NCBI GenBank assembly: GCA_947588605.1
Contig: CANPYK010000014.1
Coordinates: forward strand, 1-54,886
DNA: 54,886 nt
Origin: an uncultured Oscillospiraceae bacterium
GTDB lineage: Bacteria > Bacillota > Clostridia > Oscillospirales > Oscillospiraceae
Direction of reading: 5' to 3'
A program made the translations under genes and the position numbers. Numbering within the stretch: the stretch's first letter is position 1; each line of letters starts with the position of its first letter. Below the pieces are notes generated by a model. That model was not told the origin of the DNA. It ran no database searches and saw only the letters and a list, made by a program, of their open reading frames with translations. This document shows positions 1 to 10,400 of the stretch, in pieces.

Positions 1-3
1 AAC

Positions 4-30
4 GCGGGCGGGTTTGGAACCCGCCCCTAC
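4..30. repeat. REP-like palindrome, copy 1
   Basis: GC-rich palindrome of the form GGGCGGGT-nnnn-ACCCGCCC followed by CTAC. The same core recurs about nine times between genes in this window. No coding sequence is visible in bases 1-117. Confidence 0.7.
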
Positions 31-65
31 AACACAATGACCGACCACCCCCAAATTGGGCAATT

Positions 66-93
66 GTAGGGGCGGGTCCCAGACCCGCCCGCC
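66..93. repeat. REP-like palindrome, copy 2
   Basis: Second copy of the GGGCGGGT/ACCCGCCC palindrome, in the orientation opposite to copy 1, 24 bases before the prepilin peptidase start. It has no T-run and is unlikely to be a terminator. Confidence 0.7.
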
Positions 94-117
94 GATAACG
101 GACCGCCCCGACAGAAC

Positions 118-894
118 ATGACGATGACAACTGGCTTAAAAATCTACCTCACCTTCCTCTTCGCCCTCACCGGCGCGGTGATGGGGTCCTTCCTCAACTG
201 CTGGGCACAGCGTTACGCCCTGGGGGAGCGGTACCCGCGCGGGCGGTCGGCCTGCCCCAAGTGCGGGCACGTTTTGGGGCCGCTGGAGCTGGTGCCGGTG
301 TTCAGCTGGATCTTCCTGCGGGGCCGGTGCCGGAGCTGTCATGAGCGCATATCTATCCGCTACCCGCTGACGGAGCTTCTGGGCGCGGCGCTCTTCGCCG
401 GGACGTTCCTCCGCTTCGGCCTGACGGCCTACACGGCGGAAATCTGCGTCCTCACCGCGTGCCTCATGCTCCTCTCCTTCATCGACTACGACACCATGCT
501 CCTCCCCGGCGCGCCCATGCTGGCGGCCCTGGTGAGCTGGTGCGCGTTCCTCCCCACCCACGCCGACTGGCGCTCCCGCGCCCTCCAGGGCGCCCTCACC
601 GCCCTCATCGCCGGCGCGTCGCTCCTCCTCATCTCCCTCCTCATGGACCGCGTCCTGAAAAAGGAGTCCCTCGGCGGCGGCGACATCAAGCTCCTCGCCC
701 TCGCTGCCCTCTACTTAGGCCCCTGGCCCACCCTCCTCATGCTCATCCTCTCCTGCCTCCTCGGCCTCCTCTTCGCGTTATGCTCAAGGTCCACAGACCA
801 CCCCTTCCCCTTTGGCCCGGCCTTGGCCGCCGCCACCTGGCTCGTGCTGATGTGGGGGGAACCAGTCATAGAATGGTATGTGGGGTTGTTCTGA
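118..894 (+). CDS. pilD: Prepilin peptidase (A24 aspartic protease, PilD/GspO/ComC type)
   Basis: Membrane protease that removes the leader peptide of type IV prepilins and usually N-methylates the new N-terminus. The 258-residue length is normal for the family. The N-terminal part has the GSFLN box and two CxxC pairs (CPKCGH and CRSCHERIS, roughly residues 43-75), the cytoplasmic zinc site of bacterial PilD enzymes. The two catalytic aspartates sit in FIDYD (about residue 123) and GGGDIK (about residue 188), and seven or eight hydrophobic helices span the rest. It heads the pilus locus, so its substrates are probably the four prepilins at 4498-21951. No clear ribosome site precedes ATG 118; ATG 124 is an alternative start. 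Confidence 0.93.
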   Translation: MTMTTGLKIYLTFLFALTGAVMGSFLNCWAQRYALGERYPRGRSACPKCGHVLGPLELVPVFSWIFLRGRCRSCHERISIRYPLTELLGAALFAGTFLRFGLTAYTAEICVLTACLMLLSFIDYDTMLLPGAPMLAALVSWCAFLPTHADWRSRALQGALTALIAGASLLLISLLMDRVLKKESLGGGDIKLLALAALYLGPWPTLLMLILSCLLGLLFALCSRSTDHPFPFGPALAAATWLVLMWGEPVIEWYVGLF

Positions 895-999
895 GCACAT
901 CCGGCGGCGGGGAAAGGTTTGCGCCTGCGGCGCAGATTTTGATTCCCACCCACCCGCCCCCGCCGCCGCCAAAAAGAACGCACCGCCTCCCGTCCCGGA

Positions 1000-1148
1000 G
1001 CCCCCTCCTCGTAGGAGGGGGGCAGGGGGGTAGCGAACGTTGGTCGATAGAGCGGTATCGAAACCTTCGATCCCTCAGTCGCTTCGCGACAGCTCCCTTT
1101 ACGAAAGGGAGCCTCAAAAAGGATGCGCCGCAAGCGGCGCAAATAAAA
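1000..1148 (+). repeat. Long GC-rich direct repeat, copy 1
   Basis: About 150-bp unit running from AGCCCCCTCCTCGTAGGAGG through an internal hairpin to GCAAGCGGCGCAAATAAAA. It is nearly identical to 1604-1755 and partly to 1786-1905. Shorter, often inverted, relatives occur at 30306-30382, 30752-30810, 48195-48257 and 54500-54564. Bases 895-999 hold only further low-complexity GC-rich sequence. Confidence 0.85.
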
Positions 1149-1191
1149 AATTGCGGCTTCGCCGCAAACCTCAAACCCGGAGGTCCGCCGT

Positions 1192-1572
1192 ATGGGCATG
1201 GCAAACAAGGCGCTGACGCAAAGAGCCAGGGAATTGCGAAACAATATGACGCCCCAGGAACGGAAGCTCTGGTATGAGTTTTTGAGGGACCGGCCGGAAC
1301 ATTTTCAACGGCAGAAGGTCATGGGACACTATATCGTAGATTTCTACAGCGCCTCCGCCAAGCTTGTCATTGAAATTGACGGCGGGCAGCATTTTGAGCC
1401 GGAATCCATGCAGTACGACGAGAATCGCACAGATTATCTGGCGCGAAATTTTGGCGTCAAGGTCGTCAGGGTCGATAATCACGAGATCAATACCAACTTT
1501 GACGGCGTTTGCGAATTCTTGATAAAGACCATCGAGGAGTCGCTCCAAAAAATTGCGCCTCCGGCGCAATAA
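1192..1572 (+). CDS. DUF559 family protein (Vsr/restriction-endonuclease-like fold)
   Basis: A 126-residue protein matching the DUF559 family, which has a PD-(D/E)xK-like fold related to very-short-patch-repair endonucleases. Visible family features are the N-terminal RARELRNNMTPQERKLW helix, then FQRQKVMGHYIVDFYS and VIEIDGGQH. The D and the E-x-D residues in these strands are the presumed active-site acids. GGAGG lies eight bases before ATG 1192. It is not a pilus gene by family, yet it lies between pilD and pilM and is enclosed by near-identical direct repeats at 1000-1148 and 1604-1755, which suggests a mobile or repeat-associated cassette. Its substrate is unknown, and a nuclease role is inferred from the fold only. 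Confidence 0.85.
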   Translation: MGMANKALTQRARELRNNMTPQERKLWYEFLRDRPEHFQRQKVMGHYIVDFYSASAKLVIEIDGGQHFEPESMQYDENRTDYLARNFGVKVVRVDNHEINTNFDGVCEFLIKTIEESLQKIAPPAQ

Positions 1573-1603
1573 AATAGAGTTGCGGCGAAGCCGCTCCTCT
1601 TAA

Positions 1604-1755
1604 AGCCCCCTCCTCGTAGGAGGGGGGCAGGGGGGTAGCGAGCGTCGGTCGATAGGGCGCTATCATCCAACCTTCGATCCCTCAGTCGCTACGCGACAGC
1701 TCCCTTTACGAAAGGGAGCCTCAAAAAGGAAGCGCCGCAAGCGGCGCAAATAAAA
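1604..1755 (+). repeat. Long GC-rich direct repeat, copy 2
   Basis: Direct repeat of 1000-1148 with few mismatches, starting 31 bases after the DUF559 stop codon. Together with about 30 bases before it (TTGCGGCGAAGCCGCTCCTC) it makes a unit of roughly 185 bp that is repeated in tandem as copy 3. Confidence 0.85.
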
Positions 1756-1785
1756 TCAAAATCGCGGCGAAGCCGCTCCTCTTAA

Positions 1786-1905
1786 AGCCCCCTCCTCGTA
1801 GGAGGGGGGCAGGGGGGTAGCGAGCGTGGGATGCCAGAGCGGTATCGATACGTTCGATCCCTCAGTCTCGCTTCGCTCGACAGCTCCCCTTACGAAGGGG
1901 AGCCT
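1786..1905 (+). repeat. Long GC-rich direct repeat, copy 3 (partial)
   Basis: Third tandem copy of the same unit, truncated at its right end. It diverges after the AGCTCCC...GGGAGCC hairpin. Bases 1906-2000 hold further degenerate repeat sequence and the ribosome site (AAAGGAG) of the next gene. Confidence 0.8.
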
Positions 1906-2000
1906 ACGCCTCCCGGAAGGTTCCCAAAGAAGGGGAGCCAACGCACCCCGGATGGTTCCCGAAGAAATGGTCCCCATTCTCCTGAAAGGAGTTTCACAAT

Positions 2001-2987
2001 ATGTCCAACAAAACGGTAGGCTTCGACATCGGCGCACGGACGGTGCATGTGGCGGTGAACGACGGCAAGAGCTTGCGCGTCGTCAACGAGCAGACGCCGG
2101 AGGGGCTGGTTCGGGAGGGGCAGATCCTGTCCCTTGAGGCGATGAGCGACTTTCTCCGGACGCTGCGCCGGGAACAGAAGCTCCACGTCAAAAAGGCCGC
2201 CCTGGTCCTGCCGGCGTCACAGTGTTACTGCCGGCGGCTCACCACGGCGTATATGTCCGCCGAGCAGCTGGCGTTCAATCTGCCCTACGAGTTCCGGGAT
2301 TTCATCGCCGGCGACAAGGAGGACTACTATTACGACTACGCGGTGGTGAACACCGTCACCGGCGAGGACGGCAAGCCCAGGGAGCTGGACCTGATGGCCG
2401 CCGCCGTGCGGCGCGATCTGATGCTGGACCTGGAGGCCATGTTCAAGCAGGCCGGGTTCAAGCTGGAGACGGCCATGCCCGAGGAGCTGGCGTACATCAA
2501 CCTCATGCGCGCCGGCGGCCTGACGGACCACGGGCACTGTCTTTTAGACCTGGGCCACAGCTCCGTGAAGTTCTACATCTTCGAGGGCGACCGGTTCGAG
2601 AACATCCGCGCCCTGGATTTCGGCCTGGAGGCCCTGGACCGCGCCGTGGCGGACCACTTCAGCGTGGACGAGCACGTGGCGGCCTCCTATCTCCAGTCCG
2701 ATTACAACGGCTGCACCAGGCTTCCTCAGTGCGTCGACATCTACAATTCCATCGCGGTGGAGGTCACCAAGGCCGTGAACTTCTACCGCTTCAACTCCGG
2801 CGGCGGGGAAGTGGAGCATCTGCACCTGTGCGGCGGCGGCACGCGCCTGTGGGCGCTGGTGGATACGCTCCGGTCGCAGCTGTCCATCCCCGTGGAGGGC
2901 ATCAACGAGTGCTGGCCGCAGCTGGAGGGCGAGTCCTCCGCCGAGGCCGCCGTGGCAGCCGCCGCCGTCGGCGCGGCTATCCAGTGA
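2001..2987 (+). CDS. pilM: Type IV pilus assembly protein PilM-like (actin-like ATPase fold)
   Basis: A 328-residue cytoplasmic protein of the PilM/FtsA-like actin-fold family, which binds the cytoplasmic tail of PilN and links the inner-membrane PilNO complex to the motor. Nucleotide-binding motifs are visible: GFDIGARTVHVAV at residues 7-19 (phosphate 1), LLDLGHSSVKFYI near residue 182 (phosphate 2) and HLCGGGTRLWAL near residue 273 (adenosine loop). AAAGGAG is nine bases before ATG 2001. The stop is followed after 15 bases by pilN, giving a pilM-pilN-pilO operon order as in most type IV pilus loci. Confidence 0.88.
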   Translation: MSNKTVGFDIGARTVHVAVNDGKSLRVVNEQTPEGLVREGQILSLEAMSDFLRTLRREQKLHVKKAALVLPASQCYCRRLTTAYMSAEQLAFNLPYEFRDFIAGDKEDYYYDYAVVNTVTGEDGKPRELDLMAAAVRRDLMLDLEAMFKQAGFKLETAMPEELAYINLMRAGGLTDHGHCLLDLGHSSVKFYIFEGDRFENIRALDFGLEALDRAVADHFSVDEHVAASYLQSDYNGCTRLPQCVDIYNSIAVEVTKAVNFYRFNSGGGEVEHLHLCGGGTRLWALVDTLRSQLSIPVEGINECWPQLEGESSAEAAVAAAAVGAAIQ

Positions 2988-3002
2988 AAGGGGGCGAGGA
3001 TC

Positions 3003-3650
3003 GTGGCCCAACAGACGATCGAGAGAGCACCCGAAACGGTGTCCGCCGTGGCGGAACCCGTAAAGGAAAAGCCCGCGAAGGGGAAGAAGCAGACCGCGCC
3101 GGAGAAGCGCACGCTGAACCTGGCGTTCAAGGAAAAGTCCACCATCGACTGGCGAAAGGCCGTCGTGGGCGTGCTGGTCGTGGTGATTTTAGCCGTCGTC
3201 TTCGCCAAATTCGCCGTCATGGACCGGTTCGATAAGCTGGAAAAGGCCGAGGCGGACCTGGCGGCCATGAAGGCGCACCTGGACGAGACGCGGCAGGCTT
3301 ACGCCGACTACGACGAGGTCCGGGAGCAGTACAACCGCTACAACTACACCGGCTACGACAAGACCATCGTGGACCGGCTGGACGTTCTGGACATCCTGGA
3401 GCGGCAGATCTTCCCCGTGTGCAACGTCACGAGCATGTCCGTCTCCGGCGCCACCGTCACGCTGAGCCTGGCCGACCTTGACCTCAACCAGGTCAGCCAC
3501 CTCATCGTCACCCTGGAGGCCGAGCCCCTGGTGGAGCGCGTTTACGTGCCCGTCACCAACGAGGGCGAGGAACAGGGCATCGGCACCGCGTCCATGACCA
3601 TCTATCTGGTGGACGCCACCAACGTGCAGGAAGGGGGAGAGGCACAATGA
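3003..3650 (+). CDS. pilN: PilN-like pilus assembly membrane protein
   Basis: A 215-residue bitopic protein. A charged, Lys/Pro-rich cytoplasmic N-terminus (1-55) contains LNLAFKEKS. A single membrane helix (VVGVLVVVILAVVFAKFAV, about 59-77) is followed by a coiled coil (KLEKAEADLAAMKAHL) and a ferredoxin-like C-terminal domain. This is the PilN layout and the gene lies between pilM and a PilO-like gene. Sequence similarity to textbook PilN is weak, so the call rests on architecture and order. The start codon is GTG, with GGGGCGAGG just upstream. The last codons overlap the pilO start (ATGA). Confidence 0.78.
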   Translation: MAQQTIERAPETVSAVAEPVKEKPAKGKKQTAPEKRTLNLAFKEKSTIDWRKAVVGVLVVVILAVVFAKFAVMDRFDKLEKAEADLAAMKAHLDETRQAYADYDEVREQYNRYNYTGYDKTIVDRLDVLDILERQIFPVCNVTSMSVSGATVTLSLADLDLNQVSHLIVTLEAEPLVERVYVPVTNEGEEQGIGTASMTIYLVDATNVQEGGEAQ

Positions 3651-4210
3651 GGCAGAACGTCATGACCCACAGGCTTTCCAACCGTGAGAAGGTCCTGCTG
3701 CTGGTCCTGGTCCTGGTGCTCCTGGTGGGCCTCTACTTCTACGTGGTCCACTATCCCATCACCAACCGCCTCGACGAGATCGAGCTCGAGCGGGACGACC
3801 TGCTGGTCTCCCAGGCCGTAGCCGACACGCGCCTCCAGACCTACAACGACATGAAGGCGGAGCTGGAGGAGATCTTCGCCATGCCCGAGGACGAGATCAC
3901 TGTCATGCCCGCGTACAGCAACCGCGAGACGCTGCTTCTCTACTTCGACAAGATCTTCGCCGGCACCAGCCAGGTCCTGAACTTCGACGACGAGCGTGAG
4001 ACCGACGGCATCGTGGAGCGCACCGTGCGCTTCTCCTTCAACGCCGACAGCTACGCCAAGGCCCGCCAGGTCCTCACCGACCTCACCGTGGGCAGCGGCT
4101 ACCGGTGCCTGCTGGATTCCCTCACCGTCAGCCCCGTGGAGGGGAACATCGAGGCCGGCGCCCTGCGTATCTCCGGCACCATCACCTTCTACGAGTACAA
4201 GGCGGGCTGA
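3647..4210 (+). CDS. pilO: PilO-like pilus assembly membrane protein
   Basis: A 187-residue bitopic protein: short cytoplasmic N-terminus, a Leu/Val-rich membrane helix (VLLLVLVLVLLVGLYFYVV, about 17-35), a coiled coil (RLDEIELERDDLLVSQ) and an alpha/beta C-terminal domain. PilO pairs with PilN to form the inner-membrane alignment complex. The start overlaps the pilN stop by four bases, so the two are translationally coupled. Identification is by architecture and position. It is the last gene before the giant prepilin, from which a 287-base leader separates it. Confidence 0.77.
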   Translation: MRQNVMTHRLSNREKVLLLVLVLVLLVGLYFYVVHYPITNRLDEIELERDDLLVSQAVADTRLQTYNDMKAELEEIFAMPEDEITVMPAYSNRETLLLYFDKIFAGTSQVLNFDDERETDGIVERTVRFSFNADSYAKARQVLTDLTVGSGYRCLLDSLTVSPVEGNIEAGALRISGTITFYEYKAG

Positions 4211-4221
4211 AAACCGGGGAT

Positions 4222-4466
4222 GTTATGGTAACTCGAGGCAGAGTTATGGCAACCGATATTATGTATACTTTACATAACACCGATTTTTGAAGCGCAAAAA
4301 CATGGAAGAAACAGGGAGAGAATAGCCAATATTTGGGGCCGACGAAACCGTCGGCCCATCGGCGCGCTTCCAGAGACTTACAGACTTGGCAAAAAATTCA
4401 TGACCCGCCGGTTGTGGAATTATGGTAACTTGCGGTGTTATGGTAACCTAAAATTCTTATGGTAAC
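4222..4466 (+). promoter_or_regulatory. Five GTTATGGTAAC-type dyads in the leader of the giant prepilin gene
   Basis: The 11-bp dyad GTTA-TGG-TAAC occurs at 4222-4232 and 4437-4447 exactly, and with one mismatch at 4243-4253, 4419-4429 and 4456-4466. Spacings are 21 bp in the first group and 18 and 19 bp in the second, close to two helical turns. A further dyad (TTATGT and ACATAA arms) lies at 4259-4277. Such phased repeats usually bind a dimeric regulator cooperatively. No confident sigma-A promoter could be assigned. Bases 4211-4497 contain no gene. Confidence 0.65.
4336..4357 (+). other. Perfect 9-bp hairpin in the giant-gene leader
   Basis: GGGCCGACG, loop AAAC, CGTCGGCCC. No T-run follows, so it is not a standard terminator. 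It sits between the two groups of dyad repeats and may be a leader RNA structure or attenuator part. No known riboswitch consensus could be fitted by eye. Confidence 0.5.
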
Positions 4467-4497
4467 CACCGTTTTGTGACAATTTGCGAGGTGCGAT

Positions 4498-7400
4498 ATG
4501 AGAGTTTTGAAACGAATCAAGGAAAGAAGGGGCTTCTCGTTGGCGGAGCTCCTGATTGTCGTGGCCATTATCGGTATTCTTTTGGCCGTCGCGATCCCCA
4601 ATGTGCTCTCATATTATAGGGAATTGAAGATAACCGAGCTTGACGACGACGCCCGGACCATCTTCCTCGCCGCCCAGAACCAGCTCACCGCGCTTTCCAA
4701 CAGCGGGGAGAATATCAAAAATATCGGCACAGGAATTGAAGCTTCTCGTCTTGCCGGCGGTGCCGCCCCCAATCTGAACTATGTGGAGTACAAGGCCGCC
4801 GACGCCGCTGCCACGCCCACGGAGCCTAAAACGACAGGTTTACGTAAGATCCTCCCCGGCGGATCGGTGGACACTCATTTCCATAAGTACAATTATGTCA
4901 TCGAATTCGACACCGAAAGCGGCGCCGTCTACGGCGTCTGGTATTGGGAGAAGGACGGATTCAAATACGAGTCAAACGCCACGACGGATAACCAGAAAAA
5001 GGAAACCCGCCTCAAGAGCAACCTCATGGTCGGCTTCTACGGCGGCGACCAGATCGACCGCCTCCAGTTCTCCCACCTCCCCTATCCCACCGTCCAGCTC
5101 ATCAACGCCGAAGAGCTGCGCCTTGTGATCAGCGTGCCCACCGTTCCCGGTGCGTCCGGTGACTTCACCTTCACCGTCTCCGCCAACGGCGTCCCCCTTT
5201 TGGAAGACGCGAAGCTGAAAGTGGGCAACAAAGGTACCGTCGTCCTCGATACCCTGAAGGTCACGAACACCTATTCTGCGACCTTGGCAGAAGTGACAAG
5301 TAAGACCAGCGCCGCCGGCAATTGGGTCGTGGGCATGAAGTACAAGGCGTGGAGAAAGGCGCTTGATGACAAGCTCCCCCTCCCCGGCGACGACATCACC
5401 CTGACCGTCAAGATGTCTTACTCTGACACAATCGACGGCAAATCCCTCACCCCCTCAACCCTCGTCGTCACCGGCAACAGCCTCTTTGAGAAGGTAGAAG
5501 ACTCCGGCGGAACCAAAACCGCCTCCATCGCCTACGGCCGGCATCTGCAGAACCTGCACGACAGCGGGAAGTATTCTGGTGGAAGTGGATTTTGCTCCGG
5601 TGTTAAAAATAACACGGCAATCACAAGTGCTAAACAGACACGGGATATCAATTTTGCCGCTACGAACCCGGACACTTCCAAGAAGGAAAATGATGTTTAT
5701 TATTGGAGTTCCACTTATCCTGAAACTTCTGCAACCGGTGCGGACGATCCCTATATGTCCCTCCACCCCATCAACAACAGTAACTTGACAAGTTACGATG
5801 GGCAGGATCACGAGATACGCAACATGGACGCCGGACACTATTTGTATGCCGGTTTGTTCTCGTACGTTAACGGCGGGACTTATAAGAATATTACATTGAT
5901 TAATCCCCATCTACACGGTGATGCGAATAATACGGATGTGGGGGGTACTGGGGGGCCTGCTGGTACTGCCATTAACGCTGGTGCGTTGATCGGCGGTTCT
6001 GTTGGAGAGCTGACTGTTGAGAATTGCTCGGTTTACTACGAGTATGTCTCCGGGAAAGATGTTGGAGGTTGGGATACAACATTTGAATCACTGAAGTTGG
6101 AAGACCTTTTGAGAGGTTCAACTGGTACTAATAATTTCGATGCGATATTGGGAAAGGTTCCCCATATTGGAGCGCCCGCAGAGAACTCTATGTCCGGCGG
6201 ACTTATTGGAAATACTGCGGGGAAAGCGACGATTAGGAACTGCCGTGTTTCCGTTATTAATATCGGCGCTCAGTACGTCGGCGGCCTAATCGGCAACGCC
6301 GGGGGAGAAGTAGTAATCGAAAACAGCTATTCCGGCAGCTTTTTGTACGGCAATCGCTGGACCGGCGGTTTGATCGGCCTGGCAAGTGGGAATGTGACCA
6401 TAAAGAACAGTTATGCCGCTGGGGAAATCATGAATGGTTATTCTCAGGGTTTTGTCGGCGCGGGACTGTATAACCGGAACGATTGGACTACTATTAGTAG
6501 TAAAACTAATGGTGTTACTAACAGCTATGCGGCGGTACGTTTTGTAAAGGCGGATGGGACGCCGAAAAATCAGCCGAGTGAAGGTTACGAAAATGATACT
6601 GTCGGCACCGTCTATGGAACCTTCTATGGAGATGCTGAAAACTGCTACGTCAAACAATCCGGCGTGAAGTATGGGTACAATGATGTTGGAAATTCAACTA
6701 CACCTGTCAAGTGTGGCACCGCCGTCACCACCGCCGAACTGACCGCAAAGATCAATAGCGGAACCTGGCCCACAGGGACTGACAATGCCTGGAACACCGG
6801 TTCCGGTGTGACGAACAACGCTTCGGACACCCACGCCTACACCCTCCTGGACGAGACGAAGGAACTGAAGGATAAGGTGTACCCCTACCCCATGCTCAAG
6901 GGCACCCTCGCCGGCTCCGTCCAGCCCCACTACGGCGACTGGCTGGAGGAGGACGCTGCCACCTGCGCGCTGGCGTACTGGGAGAGGTATGATACCACTG
7001 GCGCTACATATGGCGTCTACGGCCTCATCCCCAACGAGGGGCCGACCACATCTGCAACCCTTATCAACACCCTCCTCAATCCGACCGACCGCACCGGCGA
7101 TAACTACGCCGTCGCCGACGGCTACGGCGTCCTCGTCCAGAAGGATGCCGCCGGTGCCGCCACGTCCGCACCCACGGTAGAAATCGGCAGTACGACGATT
7201 ACCTTTGATCCTGATGATACTATAGAGGATATCGAGATAGACAGCAAACAATACGACCTCTATGTGATTCCCTACACCGTGCCTGTAACCGTACCCACGT
7301 CCTACTACACCAAGATCACCGTCAACGCCAAAGAATTCTACTACAACCCCGACTTCGCCTGCGAGGTCTTTGAGAACGTTAGCGATACCACGAAGCCCAA

Positions 7401-10400
7401 GGGGAAGCGGGACGCGGAAGGTGCTCCCACAGGCGCGGCTTCTTCGTCAACAGACGGTGTGGTCATCCGCACCGCGCGTCAGCTTGCCAATTTGGTGACG
7501 TATACCAACACGACTGGCACCGCCGCCACGGGCTGGAACTATCATCAGTTCCTGGACATCAACTATGCGAAATCCACAGATGTTACTGTCGGAAAGACTG
7601 GTACTCCGCGCCAGCGCCCCGCGCAACTGGGCGATTCCGGCTCCTATGACGGAAATCAGTTTGTTATCCGAGACCTTTATATCGGAAGTAATGCTACTGA
7701 TAACAATGTCGGCCTCTTCGGAAAGGTCACAGGCAACCTGGAACACATCCGTCTTGTAAACGTGAGCGTGTTGGGGGGCGGAAAATTCAATGTTGGCGGC
7801 CTTGTAGGTCTTCTGGACGAAAATGGTAAAGTGGACGACTGCGGAATTTATGTCACAAAAGAAACATACAACGATGGCTCGAATAATTTGCCCGCTTACA
7901 GGGTGTTCGCTGTTACCAATACTACTGCACCAAATGATAGCTCTGTTGGCGGCCTGATCGGCAAGATGGGCGAAAGTGGTACGACTACTACTGCCACCGG
8001 CAGCTTTGCGGCGATAAAGGTCTTTGGTGATAACACAGCTACTCAGTGTTTCGTTGGCGGTTTTGCCGGAGTTATTCGCGGCACAGTCAAAAACTGCTAC
8101 TCCGGCGGTTACACGGAAAGCGGCGCTTACGCGCAACAGGATTCTGTCAATGTAAGCACGAATAATAGTTACGCCGGCGGGTTTGTGGGCTCGATCGGCG
8201 CGGACGCGAAATTTGTAGGCGTCAACTATACCACTTGCTCCGTGGGCAGACAGTTTAAATCTGATTTTACTGGGGCCAGCACGATCGGCCTGTTCGCGGG
8301 GAGGACAGAGACTGGCTGGACTTGGACCCCGGGTCCGACGCTCTACGCCACAGGTATAGGCATCAATACGATAGCAACAACTAGTCCTACACAGCCGACC
8401 GTAATAGACGAATCTTACCTCACCACCGGCAACGCCATTCCCAGGGGAGACCTCACAGACGCGCAAACCCACCCCTACGACGACACCCTCGACACCCTCG
8501 CGTACCCCTACGCCACCAACCTCACCGAGCACCACGGCGACTGGGTGACCTTCCCCATGGCGGCGTATATTGAGAAGTACTCTGATAACTCCTACAGCGC
8601 TTACGCCGCGTCTGTGGACGCCTCCAATAAGGTCGAGGTGACCCTCAACACCTTGAAGAGCAAGGCGGCCCTGGGAACCGGTTACGTCGTCGACGACTTC
8701 TACCGCATCCTCAGCCCGCAGCAGCTGCCGGCGGGAACGACGGTTACGGTAGACGGTGCCGGTACACCTTATAATTTGGAATTGGATGAAGACAACTTCG
8801 GTCCCGACGGTCAAAAGGAGTTCGGCGGTCAGACCTACTACGTCTACAAATTCCTTGAAGTCAGCGGTGCAACGCCCCCGGCAATCAGCGTCGATTATTA
8901 CCACACTCTCACCCTCGGCAGCTACACCTTCTACCTCAACCCCGACTTCGGCCTTGAGGCATACGCGGCGGCGGCCACGACTGCGCCCACCGCACCTCTC
9001 TCCAAGCCCGAGGCAGCGGGGAAAACCGGCGACACGGTTGTTAAAGTCGAGTATAAAGACGCAACTGGCGCAAAAATAGATAATCCTACGGGCGTGGTGA
9101 TCAGGTCCGCGCGTCAGCTTGCCAATATGCAGGCGTATACCAACAACACGGACGCTACAATCAGCGCCGCCGCACAGACGTGGACCTATGACCAGCTGCT
9201 GAATGTGGACTTTAGCACCTACGAGGGCACACTGACGCAGGGCAAGGAGACCGGCGCCCGCCTCGGCCCCGCCAAGCTGACTACCGGCACGTACAACGGC
9301 CACGACAACACTATTTCCAACCTCTACCTCGGCGCGGGCACATCGGCGAACGATTTCGCCGGCCTCTTTGGCTCCGTCGCCGGCGGCACCGTCAGCCACG
9401 TCCTCCTTGTCGATGTCGACGTGAAGGGCGACGATGGTACTAATACCGCCCTTGCCGTGGGCGGCCTCATCGGCCAGATCAACGGCGGCACTGTGGACAG
9501 CTGCGGCATCTATGTTTCCAAAGCGGAAAACTATGAAAAATTCACCGTCACCGGCTCCGGCGACAACGGCGTCGGCGGCCTCATCGGAGAGATGCAAGGC
9601 GGCAGCGTCATCAACTCCTTCGCCGCCGTGAAGGTGCAGGGCACCGCCAGAGTCGGCACCCCGAATCCGGTCAACTCCGCCGGCGGCCTGATCGGCCAGA
9701 TCAATGTCGGTACCGCCACCATCTCCAACTGCTACGTCGGCGGCTTTGTCGGCACCTCCACGAACTACGAGCCCGACTCCGTCAACGTCTCCGGCAGCAA
9801 CAACGTGGGCGGTTTCGTGGGCAGCGTTACCGGCACGGTCAACTTCGCCGGCACCAACTACTCCACCGCCTCCGTCGGCGGCCCCGACGCGTCCACGATC
9901 GGCCTCTTCGCCGGCGCGGGCAACATCAACAAGCCCACCGTCACGGACGGCAAGCTCTACGCCGTCGCCAAGGCGTTCAAGACCGGAACCACTACCGCCG
10001 TCGTCGCCCCGAGGGACGAGGGCACATACCTGGTCGACCCGAAGATGGCCTCTGGGCTTCCCTCTGAGACGGTGCGGTATAACCAGGATCCGACCAAAAA
10101 CTACCCCTACGAGAGCGGCCAGAAAACCCACCACGGCGACTGGATTCTGGTGAACGCGACCGGCCTGTACTACGACACGGTGAACGAAGGCAGCACCCCC
10201 ACCGGCTACTATGCCAGCGGCAAGGACACCACCAGGCTTCACTCCCTCACCATCGGCGCCGCCCCCGGCACTACAGTCGCCACGGATGACGGCTACGTCT
10301 TCCTCACGACCAGCGACATGGACGACCTCGCCATCAACGTGGGCGGGAAGAGCTATCCTCTGATAAGGGAGGACATTTCGAGCAACCCGTTTGAAGTTGA

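Noticed and set aside
459-1277. Arg/Pro/His-rich frame overlapping the prepilin peptidase and the repeats
   Set aside because: Shadow frame of pilD running on through non-coding repeat sequence.
1000-1905. CRISPR array
   Set aside because: Only three copies, 120-150 bp long, with no regular short spacers and no cas genes; better explained as long direct repeats.
4211-4497. c-di-GMP riboswitch (type I or II) before the giant pilin gene
   Set aside because: Attractive from context, but none of the conserved core strings or the tetraloop-receptor arrangement could be found by eye. Kept only as an undefined leader structure.
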